Source: Entomospira culicis (lineage in GTDB: Bacteria; Spirochaetota; Spirochaetia; WRBN01). Taken from it: a stretch of 64,000 nucleotides of DNA. The translations under genes were made by a program, and so were the position numbers. Positions 33,202 through 41,525 of this stretch are shown here, piece after piece. Within the stretch, counting starts at the first letter, position 1, and every line of letters starts with the position of its first letter. The DNA lies in NCBI RefSeq assembly GCF_028748145.1, contig NZ_CP118181.1, positions 503,433 through 567,432 on the forward strand, given 5' to 3'. Below the pieces are notes generated by a model. The model was given only the letters and a program-made list of their open reading frames with translations. It was not told the origin of the DNA and did not search any database.

Positions 33202-33958
33202 GCTCTAAGACCTCTTGTGCTAAGTTTCTATATCGTTCTGCCCCCGAGCTGGCGCTGGCGTATTGTGTAACGGGTTGACTGTGGCTGGGCGCTTCGGCAA
33301 GTTTGACGTTGCGTGGAATGACGGTTTTAAAGAAGAGCGAGGGATCCCCGACTTTTTCTACCACCATCTCGATAACCTCTTGGGCAAGACGCGTGCGACT
33401 ATCGTACATGGTGAATATGACGCCAAGGATGTGAAGTTTTGGATTGAGGCGCTGTTTAATCCGACTGATGGTGTTGAAGAGTAGGGTGAGAAAGCCTTGT
33501 GCAGCAAAAAATTCGCACTGCACGGGGATGATGATGGCATCCGAGGCGACGATGCCGTTAATCGTGAGAAGATCGAGGGAGGGTGGGCAGTCGATCAGGA
33601 TGAAGTCGTAGCGCTCTTTGATTGGATCTAGGAGCTCTTTAAGAAAGTACTCCCGCTTCTCCTGATCGGCGAGCTCTAAGGAGGCGGCCGAGAGGTCGAT
33701 GGTAGCGGGAATAACGTCTAACTTAAATTCGGGGATGGCGTGAATGACCTCGTTGATGGAAAATTGCCCAGCCAACGCGCTATAAATAGTTTTCTCGTTA
33801 TTAAATAACCCTACAGAGCTGGATAAATTTCCTTGGGGATCAAAATCTATCAATAAGACTTTTTGATCCTTTTCCGCCAGGGAGGCACCAATATTGACGG
33901 CGCTGGTGGTCTTTCCGACTCCCCCTTTTTGATTTGCAAAGACGATAACATTAGACAT
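33188..33958 (-). CDS. parA: Chromosome partitioning ATPase ParA (Soj)
   Basis: 256 residues, full length of the Soj type, with deviant Walker A KGGVGKTTSAVNIG near residue 11 and Walker B (YDFILIDCPPSLDL). Lacks an N-terminal HTH, as in chromosomal Soj proteins. Followed by parB (14-base overlap) and preceded by lapA after 33 bases. Confidence 0.95.
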   Translation of the reverse strand: MSNVIVFANQKGGVGKTTSAVNIGASLAEKDQKVLLIDFDPQGNLSSSVGLFNNEKTIYSALAGQFSINEVIHAIPEFKLDVIPATIDLSAASLELADQEKREYFLKELLDPIKERYDFILIDCPPSLDLLTINGIVASDAIIIPVQCEFFAAQGFLTLLFNTISRIKQRLNPKLHILGVIFTMYDSRTRLAQEVIEMVVEKVGDPSLFFKTVIPRNVKLAEAPSHSQPVTQYASASSGAERYRNLAQEVLERVKK

Positions 33959-33991
33959 ATACCCTAGTTATCGGCGCAAAGGGGCGCGATA

Positions 33992-34309
33992 TTAACGCTC
34001 TGTCAGAGGCTCTTCTTGGCTTTTTACTCTTTTTTCCAACTCTTTGATTTCGCTACGGGCAGCCTCAAGGTAGGTGTTGAGGCGACGCACCTCTTGCTTC
34101 TGTTTTTGAAGAAGCTGGATACGATCGGCAAGGAAGAAGGGGATGCTTCCCACCAATCCTAATACCAAAAAGAGTAGGCACGCTAAGGCTAAGGGAAAAT
34201 CGTTTAAGCTAGTGAACAAAAGGTTCAAAACGACTCTTTGGCTAGAATTCATCGCCATAAAAATACCGACAAGCACGAGGGCGAGGGTTGAGAGGATTAG
34301 TTTGTACAT
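33992..34309 (-). CDS. LapA/DUF1049-type small membrane protein
   Basis: 105 residues: two membrane helices (about 4-22 and 36-60) with the family motif VVLNLLF between them and a C-terminal coiled coil (LQKQKQEVRRLNTYLEAARS). LapA-like proteins occur in lipopolysaccharide assembly control in other bacteria; the role here is not known. First gene of the parA-parB-cheR-cheB run. Confidence 0.7.
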   Translation of the reverse strand: MYKLILSTLALVLVGIFMAMNSSQRVVLNLLFTSLNDFPLALACLLFLVLGLVGSIPFFLADRIQLLQKQKQEVRRLNTYLEAARSEIKELEKRVKSQEEPLTER

Positions 34310-34386
34310 AAATAAAAATCTCCTATGTTGTGAACGGCGAGTAAGGGTAAAAGCACCTTACCCACGCATGCGCACATCTTACATTA

Positions 34387-35673
34387 CTATAATACATCAC
34401 AAAGGAGGGTTTGTCCATTAATATCGCGCAGTTGCACATGAACAAAATCTCCTACGTTAAATTGCTTACCCACCACAATGACATTCTCATTGCGCTGGGT
34501 GCGTCCAAGAAACCCATTTTCGGTCTTTTTGGCGGGGCTAATTAAGAGCACTTCGCGCTCTTGCCCAATTTGTTTACGTAAAATCTGATGGCTAATGGCG
34601 CGCTGTTTGTCGATAAGTTGTTGCAGTCGTAGTGACTTAATCGCTTCAGGCACCACATCCGTACGCTTGGCAGCTGGCGTACCGGGACGCGTATTATAAT
34701 AATACATAAAAGCATCTTCAAATTGCACCGTATCAAGCATGGCAAAGAGTGCCTGCATGTCCTCCTCGCTCTCGCTTGGGAAGCCCACCATGAGATCCGT
34801 AATCAAGGCGGCCTGTGGCCATTGGGCACGTACCTCGCGTACCAGTGCTTCGAATTTATCGCGACGCGTCTCTCTAGCCATCTCACGCAAAATGCGATCG
34901 CTACCATGTTGCACCGCCACATGCAGATGTGGACAAAAGCGCGCATCACTCTTAAGCGCATCGATGAGATCAAGATTAAAATCTTTGGGATGGCTACTGG
35001 TAAAACGAAACCACACCTTACCCTTCACCTGCGCACTAAGATAACGAATGAGCGCTGGAAAGTCGACCTCGCCATCTTGATAGCTGTTGACATTCTGCCC
35101 TAAGAGCGTAATCTCTTTGACGCCTTGGTCGACATGGCGTTGTAGCTCTTGGGCGATCTCCTCTTTGGGGCGGCTAATCTCTTTGCCTCTAAGATAGGGG
35201 ATGATACAGAAGGTGCAGTAGTTGTTACAACCGTGCATGATGGGGACATAGGCATGGATGCCGTCGTCGCTGGGGTGGTAGGTGTAGAAGGAGAATTTAG
35301 GCACTTCGTCGGTGATTTGGTCGCTCATCATTTTGATAAGGTCGTCGCGCTGGTCGTGAGGGAGCACCGCATTAACATGGAAGGGCGCTTTCATCAGTTG
35401 CTCTTTGGCCTCTTTTTTGGCGGCCATACAGCCCATCACGGCAACTTTGAGATCGGGGTTAATCTCGGTGCGGATGCTCTTGAAGAAGCCTAGACGCCCA
35501 TAAACGCGATCCTCGGCACTTTGACGCACGCTACAAGTGTTGACGATGATCCAGTCGGCCTCATTTGGCGCGCTGGCCTTGGTGTGTCCGCCTTCTTCCA
35601 GCGATTGGGCAAGGGCTTGAGATTCGGCAACGTTCATAGGACAGCCGTATGTCTCGATAAAATATTTGCTCAT
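34387..35673 (-). CDS. miaB: tRNA-2-methylthio-N6-isopentenyladenosine synthase MiaB
   Basis: 428 residues from ATG at 35673 (upstream codons to 35715 lack support). Adds the 2-methylthio group to A37 of tRNA. N-terminal UPF0004 domain with cysteines 11, 47 and 82 (auxiliary cluster), radical SAM motif GCNNYCTFC near residue 160, and a C-terminal TRAM domain (VLLISPAKKTENGFLG...). Two [4Fe-4S] clusters are expected. An AAGGA ribosome site precedes the ATG. Followed upstream by tRNA-Lys and a terminator. Confidence 0.94.
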   Translation of the reverse strand: MSKYFIETYGCPMNVAESQALAQSLEEGGHTKASAPNEADWIIVNTCSVRQSAEDRVYGRLGFFKSIRTEINPDLKVAVMGCMAAKKEAKEQLMKAPFHVNAVLPHDQRDDLIKMMSDQITDEVPKFSFYTYHPSDDGIHAYVPIMHGCNNYCTFCIIPYLRGKEISRPKEEIAQELQRHVDQGVKEITLLGQNVNSYQDGEVDFPALIRYLSAQVKGKVWFRFTSSHPKDFNLDLIDALKSDARFCPHLHVAVQHGSDRILREMARETRRDKFEALVREVRAQWPQAALITDLMVGFPSESEEDMQALFAMLDTVQFEDAFMYYYNTRPGTPAAKRTDVVPEAIKSLRLQQLIDKQRAISHQILRKQIGQEREVLLISPAKKTENGFLGRTQRNENVIVVGKQFNVGDFVHVQLRDINGQTLLCDVL

Positions 35674-35700
35674 ATTGAATAATCCTTGTGATATAAAGTA

Positions 35701-35727
35701 AAAAGAGTATCGCAAGGATACTCTTTT
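35701..35727. terminator. Intrinsic terminator between tRNA-Lys and miaB
   Basis: AAAAGAGTATC, loop GCAAG, GATACTCTTTT: perfect 11-base-pair stem. On the minus strand the right arm ends in TTTT followed by TACTTT, so it ends the tRNA-Lys transcript. Shares the AAAGAGTA/TACTCTTT arms with hairpins at 24287 and 47772. Confidence 0.8.
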
Positions 35728-35742
35728 GGGGTATAAATGTCT

Positions 35743-35815
<73 letters not shown>

Positions 35816-35948
35816 AAAATCTTGCCTTATCGGCTATTGATACAAGCATTCTAGCATCTTTTCCCAAAGATGTCAAGAGCAAACACCTCTTTTTCGCTAA
35901 ATTTTTTACAGATCGGGTACTTTCCTTGTCAATTAATGCGTAAGCGCC

Positions 35949-35977
35949 TTGCTAAAATGGTTGTTTTGTGCTAAACT
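35949..35977 (+). promoter_or_regulatory. Promoter candidate for the 35984 gene (possibly leaderless)
   Basis: -35 TTGCTA (35949-35954), 17-base spacer, -10 TAAACT (35972-35977). Transcription would start about 7 bases later, at the ATG at 35984, so the mRNA might lack a leader. Confidence 0.4.
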
Positions 35978-35983
35978 TAACGC

Positions 35984-36241
35984 ATGAAGTGGACGTTATG
36001 GTTGAGTCTTGCTATGGTGCTGTTGATTGGAATGGTTGTTGTTGCCCAGTTGGAGATTGAGTTGCCGAGCCTTACGGTGAATGTGAGTCCGCAACCCTCT
36101 ACGTTGGTCGAGAGCCTCTTGCTTGCCGATTTACCTTTGCCAGCCATCGCCCTAGAGGATGCCTCTTCGCTTGCTATTATCGAGACTACGCCCCAAATCC
36201 CGGAGGTATTATTAGATGAAATTGTTGCCATTCAACCCTAA
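35984..36241 (+). CDS. Small membrane-anchored protein
   Basis: 85 residues: one N-terminal membrane segment (about 4-21, WLSLAMVLLIGMVVVAQL) and an acidic, proline-rich tail. No family recognised. It overlaps the next gene by 26 bases and carries that gene's GGAGG ribosome site, so translation of the two is coupled. No ribosome site is visible before its own ATG. Confidence 0.5.
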   Translation: MKWTLWLSLAMVLLIGMVVVAQLEIELPSLTVNVSPQPSTLVESLLLADLPLPAIALEDASSLAIIETTPQIPEVLLDEIVAIQP

Positions 36242-37385
36242 ATATTCCCTAGGACTCTTGCTCTTTTTGAGCATTTTTCTCTTCTCTTGCTCCAAGGAAA
36301 AAGAGAGTAACAGCGAGGCGCTCACGACACAAGATCTTCAGATTTTGCAAGATCGCCAAGAGCAAAAAGTGCGCACTATGTGGGTCATGGCCAACCAGAT
36401 TCCGCTCTTTGTCTCGTTGCCTACGGCTAACCAGAGCCAAGCCGATGTTTTTTTAATGCAAGGCGATAAAGTGCGCGTGCTCGACGAAACCATCTACACC
36501 TCCGACCTCGAACGAAGCTATCTTTATGTGCAAAATCTTGCCGATAATCGCCGAGGATATATCCCCTTAGCCTACCTAATCGACGAGACCTACGCCATCG
36601 GGATGACCACAGAATACACGACCCATTACTTTCAACCCGACCGTCGTTTTGGTGCCTCTTCTGCGATCTTTGTCCCTGCTTATCGCCTCATTTTTAGTAA
36701 CGACAGCCAAGGTCTTTCGCCTTTTGTTGCCTACAAAAGTGTCGATCTCTTGGGCAATCCGCTAGAAGGCTACCTCGAGCGAAAGGTGGTGCACTTTTCA
36801 CCCCAATTGCTTCAAGCGCATGCCCTTTATCAGCGAGCTTTTTTTAGTGACGATTGGCAAACCACGATCAAATATGCCCAACAAATTCAGCGCGACCATG
36901 CCAACACGCCCTTTGCCAAATTGGCAAGTGATCTTCTCGATCTTCAAAATATGAGCGCCCTAGGCAAGCAACTGCGCCTCTTTGCGCGCTCCTATCCTGC
37001 CCATCGCGCTCCTGATAACCAAGAACGCGCCATCCCTATCTATAGTAAACCCCACGATCGTGCGCGTGTTTTAGGGTATCTCACCGACGATCGTCGCCTT
37101 ACCATTGTTGCAGGCTATGGCGAGAATCAAGCCATCCATCTTATCGACTCTCCCTACGCCTGGTATCTTATCGATCGTCAAGGCTGGGTGCCTGCTTCTG
37201 CCATTACCCTAGAAGGGCTCATCGAGGAGCTTCACTTCTCCTTAGCTACGCCGGAAGAGGAGGAGCTAGCTTGGCTTGCAGAGCTTGATCAGGGTGATAG
37301 CGAGAGTCAATCTGCCTCTAATCAAGATACAATGACACAGAATGCTATCGAAGAAGTGGATATACCAATAACCCAAGGAGAGTAA
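36216..37385 (+). CDS. Lipoprotein with bacterial SH3-like repeats
   Basis: 389 residues. Lipobox LFSC with cysteine near residue 25. Two SH3b-like beta modules: about residues 60-130 (IPLFVSLPTANQ..., GDKVRVLDE) and about 270-330 (IPIYSKPHDRARVLGYL, WYLIDRQGWVPASAI). SH3b modules usually bind cell-wall peptides or are scaffold parts. C-terminal tail acidic. GGAGG precedes ATG. Followed by galU after 4 bases. Confidence 0.6.
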   Translation: MKLLPFNPKYSLGLLLFLSIFLFSCSKEKESNSEALTTQDLQILQDRQEQKVRTMWVMANQIPLFVSLPTANQSQADVFLMQGDKVRVLDETIYTSDLERSYLYVQNLADNRRGYIPLAYLIDETYAIGMTTEYTTHYFQPDRRFGASSAIFVPAYRLIFSNDSQGLSPFVAYKSVDLLGNPLEGYLERKVVHFSPQLLQAHALYQRAFFSDDWQTTIKYAQQIQRDHANTPFAKLASDLLDLQNMSALGKQLRLFARSYPAHRAPDNQERAIPIYSKPHDRARVLGYLTDDRRLTIVAGYGENQAIHLIDSPYAWYLIDRQGWVPASAITLEGLIEELHFSLATPEEEELAWLAELDQGDSESQSASNQDTMTQNAIEEVDIPITQGE

Positions 37386-37389
37386 GAGA

Positions 37390-38229
37390 ATGAAGGGAGT
37401 CATTTTAGCCGCTGGCTATGGTACGCGCTTTTTGCCGGCCACCAAGACGCTACCCAAAGAGATGTTACCGTTGATTGATAAGCCAACGATTGCTTTTATC
37501 ATCGAGGAGTTTGTGCGCAGTGGCATTAAGGATGTTATTGTGGTAACCTCCAGACGCAAGAAGGTGATGGACGACTATTTTGATCGTGAGAGCGAGTTAG
37601 AAGAGCTCTTTACGCGTGAGCAATCGCGCAAAAAGCTGGAGAAAATTCTCCCTGCCGACATCAATGTGGCGTTTGTGCGCCAACAAGAGATGAATGGTTC
37701 GGGACATGCGCTCTTGGCAGCTGCACCTTGGTTGGGCAATGAGCCTTGCGTCGTGGCATATCCTGATGATCTTCACTTTGGAGAGGAGCCTCTCGCCAAG
37801 CAGTTAATTGATGCCTATCATCAGAATGGGCAATGTCAGCTAGCCACGATGACTTGTGCAACCGAGGAGTTGGAGCGTTATGGGGTGGTTGCCTTTGACG
37901 ATGCAGGCAAGGTTACCTCGATTGTGGAGAAGCCTGCGCGTGGCACTGCGCCTTCTAATCAAGCCAGCATTGGTCGTTTTTTATATACCTCGAAATTTTT
38001 TACGCTTCTGCAGGAAGAGGCGGACAAGTTTACCGATAAGGGCGAATTTTATCACACCCATGGGCTCAACCGCATGATGGCGTTGGGGGAGGTGGGGAGT
38101 GTAAGCTTTAGTGGTCAGCGCCTTGATGTAGGCGAACCTGCTGGCTACTTAGAAGCCACCTTTAGCTATGCGCAACAGCATGCCGAATTTGCACCTATCC
38201 TTGCGGATTTGATCAAGAAATTCTCTTAG
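37390..38229 (+). CDS. galU: UTP-glucose-1-phosphate uridylyltransferase
   Basis: 279 residues, full length. Makes UDP-glucose for envelope sugars. N-terminal nucleotide loop GVILAAGYGTRFLPATKTLPKEMLPL, then IVEKPARGTAPSNQASIGR with the conserved K162-type segment. AAGGAGAG ribosome site. Ends 4 bases into the end of the convergent hydrolase gene. Forms the last gene of the 35984-38229 run. Confidence 0.95.
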   Translation: MKGVILAAGYGTRFLPATKTLPKEMLPLIDKPTIAFIIEEFVRSGIKDVIVVTSRRKKVMDDYFDRESELEELFTREQSRKKLEKILPADINVAFVRQQEMNGSGHALLAAAPWLGNEPCVVAYPDDLHFGEEPLAKQLIDAYHQNGQCQLATMTCATEELERYGVVAFDDAGKVTSIVEKPARGTAPSNQASIGRFLYTSKFFTLLQEEADKFTDKGEFYHTHGLNRMMALGEVGSVSFSGQRLDVGEPAGYLEATFSYAQQHAEFAPILADLIKKFS

Positions 38230-39260
38230 TATGGGAGATAAAATTGCTTAAGCCACGCGATATCATTGAGGACAATGTTTGGCGTATGCTTCATGAGGTC
38301 GTGTGGCGCTTGGGCAATCAGCGTATAAGAGAGGTCGATGCTTTTGATGTTTTCGGCTCTGCGTTGCGTGTTCTCTTTTTGCACGCTGTTGATAAATTGT
38401 TGGCTCCATGCAAGGGGAACTCTCGCATCAGCCTCTCCGTGGGTGAGCCGAATGGGGGTGGTTTGGGCGATGCGGTGGAGATTATTGAGGATAGCATAGT
38501 CGGAGACTTTATAGAAGCGTAAGAATTCCTGCACAAATTGCTGTGCGTTACGTCCAGCAATTAGGCTATACTGTTGGCGAAAAAAGCTCCAAGCATGCGC
38601 AAAGTCGAGCGTTACTGGCGACCAGAGGATAGTGGGAATGGGTTCGCCCAAGAGCGCGAGGGTATGCAAGGCAACATAGCCGCCATCGCCTTGACCCCAC
38701 AGCGCAATCTGTTGAAAACGTTCTGGCAACAATGGACGTAAGCTTGAGGGTATTCTCTGGCTAAGAAAGAGAGGCGATCGTTGTAGGGTAAGATAGAGCT
38801 CTACCGTATTGATGGGCATCATCAGATAGGTTTCGGCGGAGTTCGCCATCCCCATGGGGGCATCTTCGGAGAGGCCAAAGCCAAAGAAATCTGGAGCAAT
38901 GACGACGTAGCCGGCAAGCATGTAGGCTTGCGCTATCTTTTCGACGGCCTGCCCAGTGGTATAGTTGTAGTGAGGTTGGAATGGTCGTAAAAGAATGACC
39001 GCGCCTTTACTGGGTTCCAGTTGTCCTCTGGGCACGCCCACAAAGAGCGACATTTTGCGTCCCATGGTATGGAAATAAGCCTCATAGCCAATGTATTCTG
39101 GGGTTTCGCGTAATACTTGGGTAAGCACGATTTCAGAACTTTTAAAAGGATAGTTCTGCATCGCCTCAAAGCTATAAGGCGCATAGTTGTAGCGTAGTTG
39201 TGCCGATAAGTGATTGACGAGAAAGAGCATAATGGTGATAGATAGTGGTATTCTTTTCAT
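38226..39260 (-). CDS. Exported alpha/beta-hydrolase-like protein without the nucleophile serine
   Basis: 344 residues with signal peptide MKRIPLSITIMLFLVNHLSA. Alpha/beta hydrolase core (FGVPRGQL..., VVIAPDFFGFGLSE, ILWSPVTLDF), with late aspartate in GEADARVPL and histidine in APHDLMK. The nucleophile elbow that should read GxSxG reads G-Q-G-D-G (in LWGQGDGGYVAL), i.e. glycine in place of serine. So either the catalytic role is lost or chemistry is different. It overlaps galU by 4 bases, convergent. Function unknown. Confidence 0.65.
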   Translation of the reverse strand: MKRIPLSITIMLFLVNHLSAQLRYNYAPYSFEAMQNYPFKSSEIVLTQVLRETPEYIGYEAYFHTMGRKMSLFVGVPRGQLEPSKGAVILLRPFQPHYNYTTGQAVEKIAQAYMLAGYVVIAPDFFGFGLSEDAPMGMANSAETYLMMPINTVELYLTLQRSPLFLSQRIPSSLRPLLPERFQQIALWGQGDGGYVALHTLALLGEPIPTILWSPVTLDFAHAWSFFRQQYSLIAGRNAQQFVQEFLRFYKVSDYAILNNLHRIAQTTPIRLTHGEADARVPLAWSQQFINSVQKENTQRRAENIKSIDLSYTLIAQAPHDLMKHTPNIVLNDIAWLKQFYLPY

Positions 39261-39301
39261 AGATATAATTTTTCAATATTTTAGCAAAAAGGTCAAGAGG
39301 G

Positions 39302-40033
39302 ATGGAGATTCTATTTAAAAGCAACGAACGAAAGAATATTACAGTGGTTTATGAAGATGAGGCAATTTTGATTGTCTATAAGCCCAGATATATGCATACG
39401 TTAAAACAATCTCATAGCGAAGATTCGTTGGAATTGTTTCTCGAGCAGTTACCGTTGAACCTATCGGTATTACCAGAATCTGGCTTAATTCAGCGCTTAG
39501 ATTTTGTGACGGCTGGATTGGTATTGGTTGCCAAAAATGTCGATAGTTATCACTATCTACGGCAAGAGAGTCGGGATTTTCGGATGGAAAAGGAGTATCA
39601 AGCGATAAGCTCCTTGGCAACGGCGAGCTTTGTACCTACGGGATTTTCTGCTCACGCGTGGGATACTCGGCGTATGCAGGAAGGCTGGTTTGTAGATATT
39701 GCTTCGCGTTTTGTCTATCGTGGTAAGGGGCGCGAGGCGGTACGTTTATTGCCGATAGAGAGTCGATCGAAGCACGCTAGTGATAGTTATTACAGTCATG
39801 TTATGCTAGATAAAATAGAGCCAGAGGCGAGATATCACTTTCGGGTTCGCCTGCATAAAGGCTATCGTCATCAGGTACGTGCGACGCTTTCGGCGCTGGG
39901 TTTTCCTATTTTCGGCGATACGCTCTATGGTGGAGTTGCGCAGGATATTGTTGCTTTTTGGGCGACAGCCTTGAGGTTTCGGCATCCAAGGAGCAATGAA
40001 CATGTGCAATGTTGCTGGCAAATTTTACCGTAG
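39302..40033 (+). CDS. RluA-family rRNA/tRNA pseudouridine synthase
   Basis: 243 residues. The catalytic aspartate is in IQRLDFVTAGLVLVAKN near residue 70, and the RluA block GYRHQVRATLSALGFPIFGDTLYGG is present. No N-terminal S4 domain, as in RluA/RluE-like short enzymes. The exact uridine cannot be told from sequence. It is divergent from the hydrolase gene across 41 bases and ends about 150 bases before the terminator at 40183. Confidence 0.85.
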   Translation: MEILFKSNERKNITVVYEDEAILIVYKPRYMHTLKQSHSEDSLELFLEQLPLNLSVLPESGLIQRLDFVTAGLVLVAKNVDSYHYLRQESRDFRMEKEYQAISSLATASFVPTGFSAHAWDTRRMQEGWFVDIASRFVYRGKGREAVRLLPIESRSKHASDSYYSHVMLDKIEPEARYHFRVRLHKGYRHQVRATLSALGFPIFGDTLYGGVAQDIVAFWATALRFRHPRSNEHVQCCWQILP

Positions 40034-40182
40034 TTATGTTCCTTCTCTTTAAAATTCATGCTTAAAGCCATCTTTTTGTGTATGCATATTTTTTTCCTAA
40101 GCTTAGAGGTAGCATTAACGATTTCTCTAAAGTCGAGGTACTATTAAACGATTTTTAGGATATTTTTTCTTCTCTTGGAGCG

Positions 40183-40212
40183 CATATTTAGTAATAAATA
40201 TGCATTTTTTAT
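40183..40212 (+). terminator. Intrinsic terminator with GTAA tetraloop
   Basis: GCATATTTA, loop GTAA (GNRA type), TAAATATGC, then ATTTTTT. It ends the RluA transcript about 150 bases past its stop. The 40034-40182 stretch is AT-rich and has only the short direct repeats ATTAACGATTT and ATTAAACGATTT (near 40113 and 40145). Confidence 0.75.
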
Positions 40213-40276
40213 CTATTTTTATATAAATAATCGAAACAATAATACTCTCCATGTGCGCGGGATAGAGAAAAGTCTC

Positions 40277-40306
40277 TTGACAGATTTTTTTGAAAGAGAG
40301 GATAAT
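40277..40306 (+). promoter_or_regulatory. Sigma-70-type promoter of the LacI-family gene
   Basis: TTGACA (40277-40282), 18-base spacer, GATAAT (40301-40306). Start near 40313; leader of about 140 bases contains a 15-codon ORF with a strong ribosome site. Confidence 0.6.
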
Positions 40307-40332
40307 GGAATAAGCTTACAAAGGAGGATGGT

Positions 40333-40380
40333 GTGAAAAAAGAAGGGAATTTTATGATAAATATCTATAATAAGACATGA
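40333..40380 (+). CDS. Putative 15-residue leader peptide
   Basis: GTG-started ORF MKKEGNFMINIYNKT with a perfect AAAGGAGG (40320-40327) five bases upstream. It lies between the promoter at 40277 and the LacI-family gene at 40456. It may be a translated leader peptide controlling the regulator, or chance. Its codons are not recognisably of one amino acid type. Confidence 0.35.
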   Translation: MKKEGNFMINIYNKT

Positions 40381-40455
40381 ATGTAATAATTTCTCATTTC
40401 TAACTGCAACAATAAGGTGAAAGCAACAATGTACTGCATGGGTGGAGGAGAGAGT

Positions 40456-41466
40456 ATGAAAGAGAAATTGAGGGGTATCAAAGCCATAGCGCATGAGGCA
40501 GGAGTGGCCATTTCGACGGTATCCTGTGTGCTTAATAATACGGGGCGCATCTCGGTGGAGACGAGGGAGCGAATTTTACAGATTGCAAAGGAGTTAAATT
40601 ATGAGCCGAGTTTTGTGGCTCAAAGCTTGAAGCGTAAGCGTACGCGGGTGGTTGGATTGTTTATTAGTAATGAGGTGAGTGAATTTTATAGCAAGTTGAT
40701 TCGTGGGATTAACGAGGGGTTGAGTAGTGAGGGGTATGAGTTTGTGGTTTGCCATGGGGCAAAGGCGCAGAGATTTTTGGGTGAGGGTTTTTTGGATGGG
40801 GTTATTGTCTTTGATTCGATTATTGGCGAGCGCGAGATTACGCAGGTCGCTTCGGCGGGTAAGCCTGTGCTACTGTTAGATCGTACGATATCGGCAAAGG
40901 GGGTCTCCACGCTTCTTTTAGATAACATGAAGGGCGTTGCCGATGCCATGGCGCATTTGGTGGAACAAGGGCATCAAGAGATTCATTGCGTTACGGGATC
41001 GTTGAATCAATTTTATATGGAGGAGCGCATGCGTGCGGTTCGTCACTTCTTACAGGAGCATCAATCGGTGGTGGTACACTGGCACACCAGTAGCTTAGAG
41101 GAGCAATCGGGGTATCGCGTTGCCAAGAGTATTTATGTGCGAGCATTTCGTCGGCCTTTGGTCTTTTTTGTCTTTAACGATCAGACGGCGCTGGGCATTT
41201 ATGACTATGCAAGAAGAAATGACTTAGAAGTGGGCAAAGATATTATTATTGTAGGATGTGATGGCTTATCGATTGGACGATATCTCTATCCGCACTTAAG
41301 CAGTGTCGCTTTTGACATTGATTTATGGGGACGGCGCTCTGCTTCGATCATGATCAATCAATTATTACAGATCGATAGCTCCCCCGTGCGTGAACTCTTC
41401 CCGATGAAACTGATCGTTGGGGCTTCGAGTCTACGCGAAGATCTCACCCAGCGTATGCGCGTCTAA
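40456..41466 (+). CDS. LacI-family transcriptional regulator
   Basis: 336 residues. N-terminal LacI HTH (IKAIAHEAGVAISTVSCVLNNTGRISVETRERIL) then a periplasmic-binding-protein-like effector domain (FISNEVSEFYSKLIRGI, FFVFNDQTALGIYDYARR). ATG at 40456 is chosen for the GGAGGAG upstream; the frame is open to 40417. The effector is unknown: no sugar operon is adjacent and the next gene is trpS. Confidence 0.88.
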   Translation: MKEKLRGIKAIAHEAGVAISTVSCVLNNTGRISVETRERILQIAKELNYEPSFVAQSLKRKRTRVVGLFISNEVSEFYSKLIRGINEGLSSEGYEFVVCHGAKAQRFLGEGFLDGVIVFDSIIGEREITQVASAGKPVLLLDRTISAKGVSTLLLDNMKGVADAMAHLVEQGHQEIHCVTGSLNQFYMEERMRAVRHFLQEHQSVVVHWHTSSLEEQSGYRVAKSIYVRAFRRPLVFFVFNDQTALGIYDYARRNDLEVGKDIIIVGCDGLSIGRYLYPHLSSVAFDIDLWGRRSASIMINQLLQIDSSPVRELFPMKLIVGASSLREDLTQRMRV

Positions 41467-41478
41467 CGGATTTTGCTC

Positions 41479-41507
41479 TTGTATTTTTTGGTGAAATTGA
41501 TTAAAAT
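41479..41507 (+). promoter_or_regulatory. Sigma-70-type promoter of trpS
   Basis: TTGTAT (41479-41484), 17-base spacer, TAAAAT (41502-41507). Start near 41514, about 12 bases before the trpS ATG, with AGAGGATG as ribosome site. Confidence 0.5.
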
Positions 41508-41525
41508 ATGCATAGAGGATGAACT

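Noticed and set aside
32335-33958. Plasmid origin suggested by parAB
   Set aside because: ParA is the Soj type without HTH, the neighbours are chromosomal housekeeping genes, and no replication gene is present.
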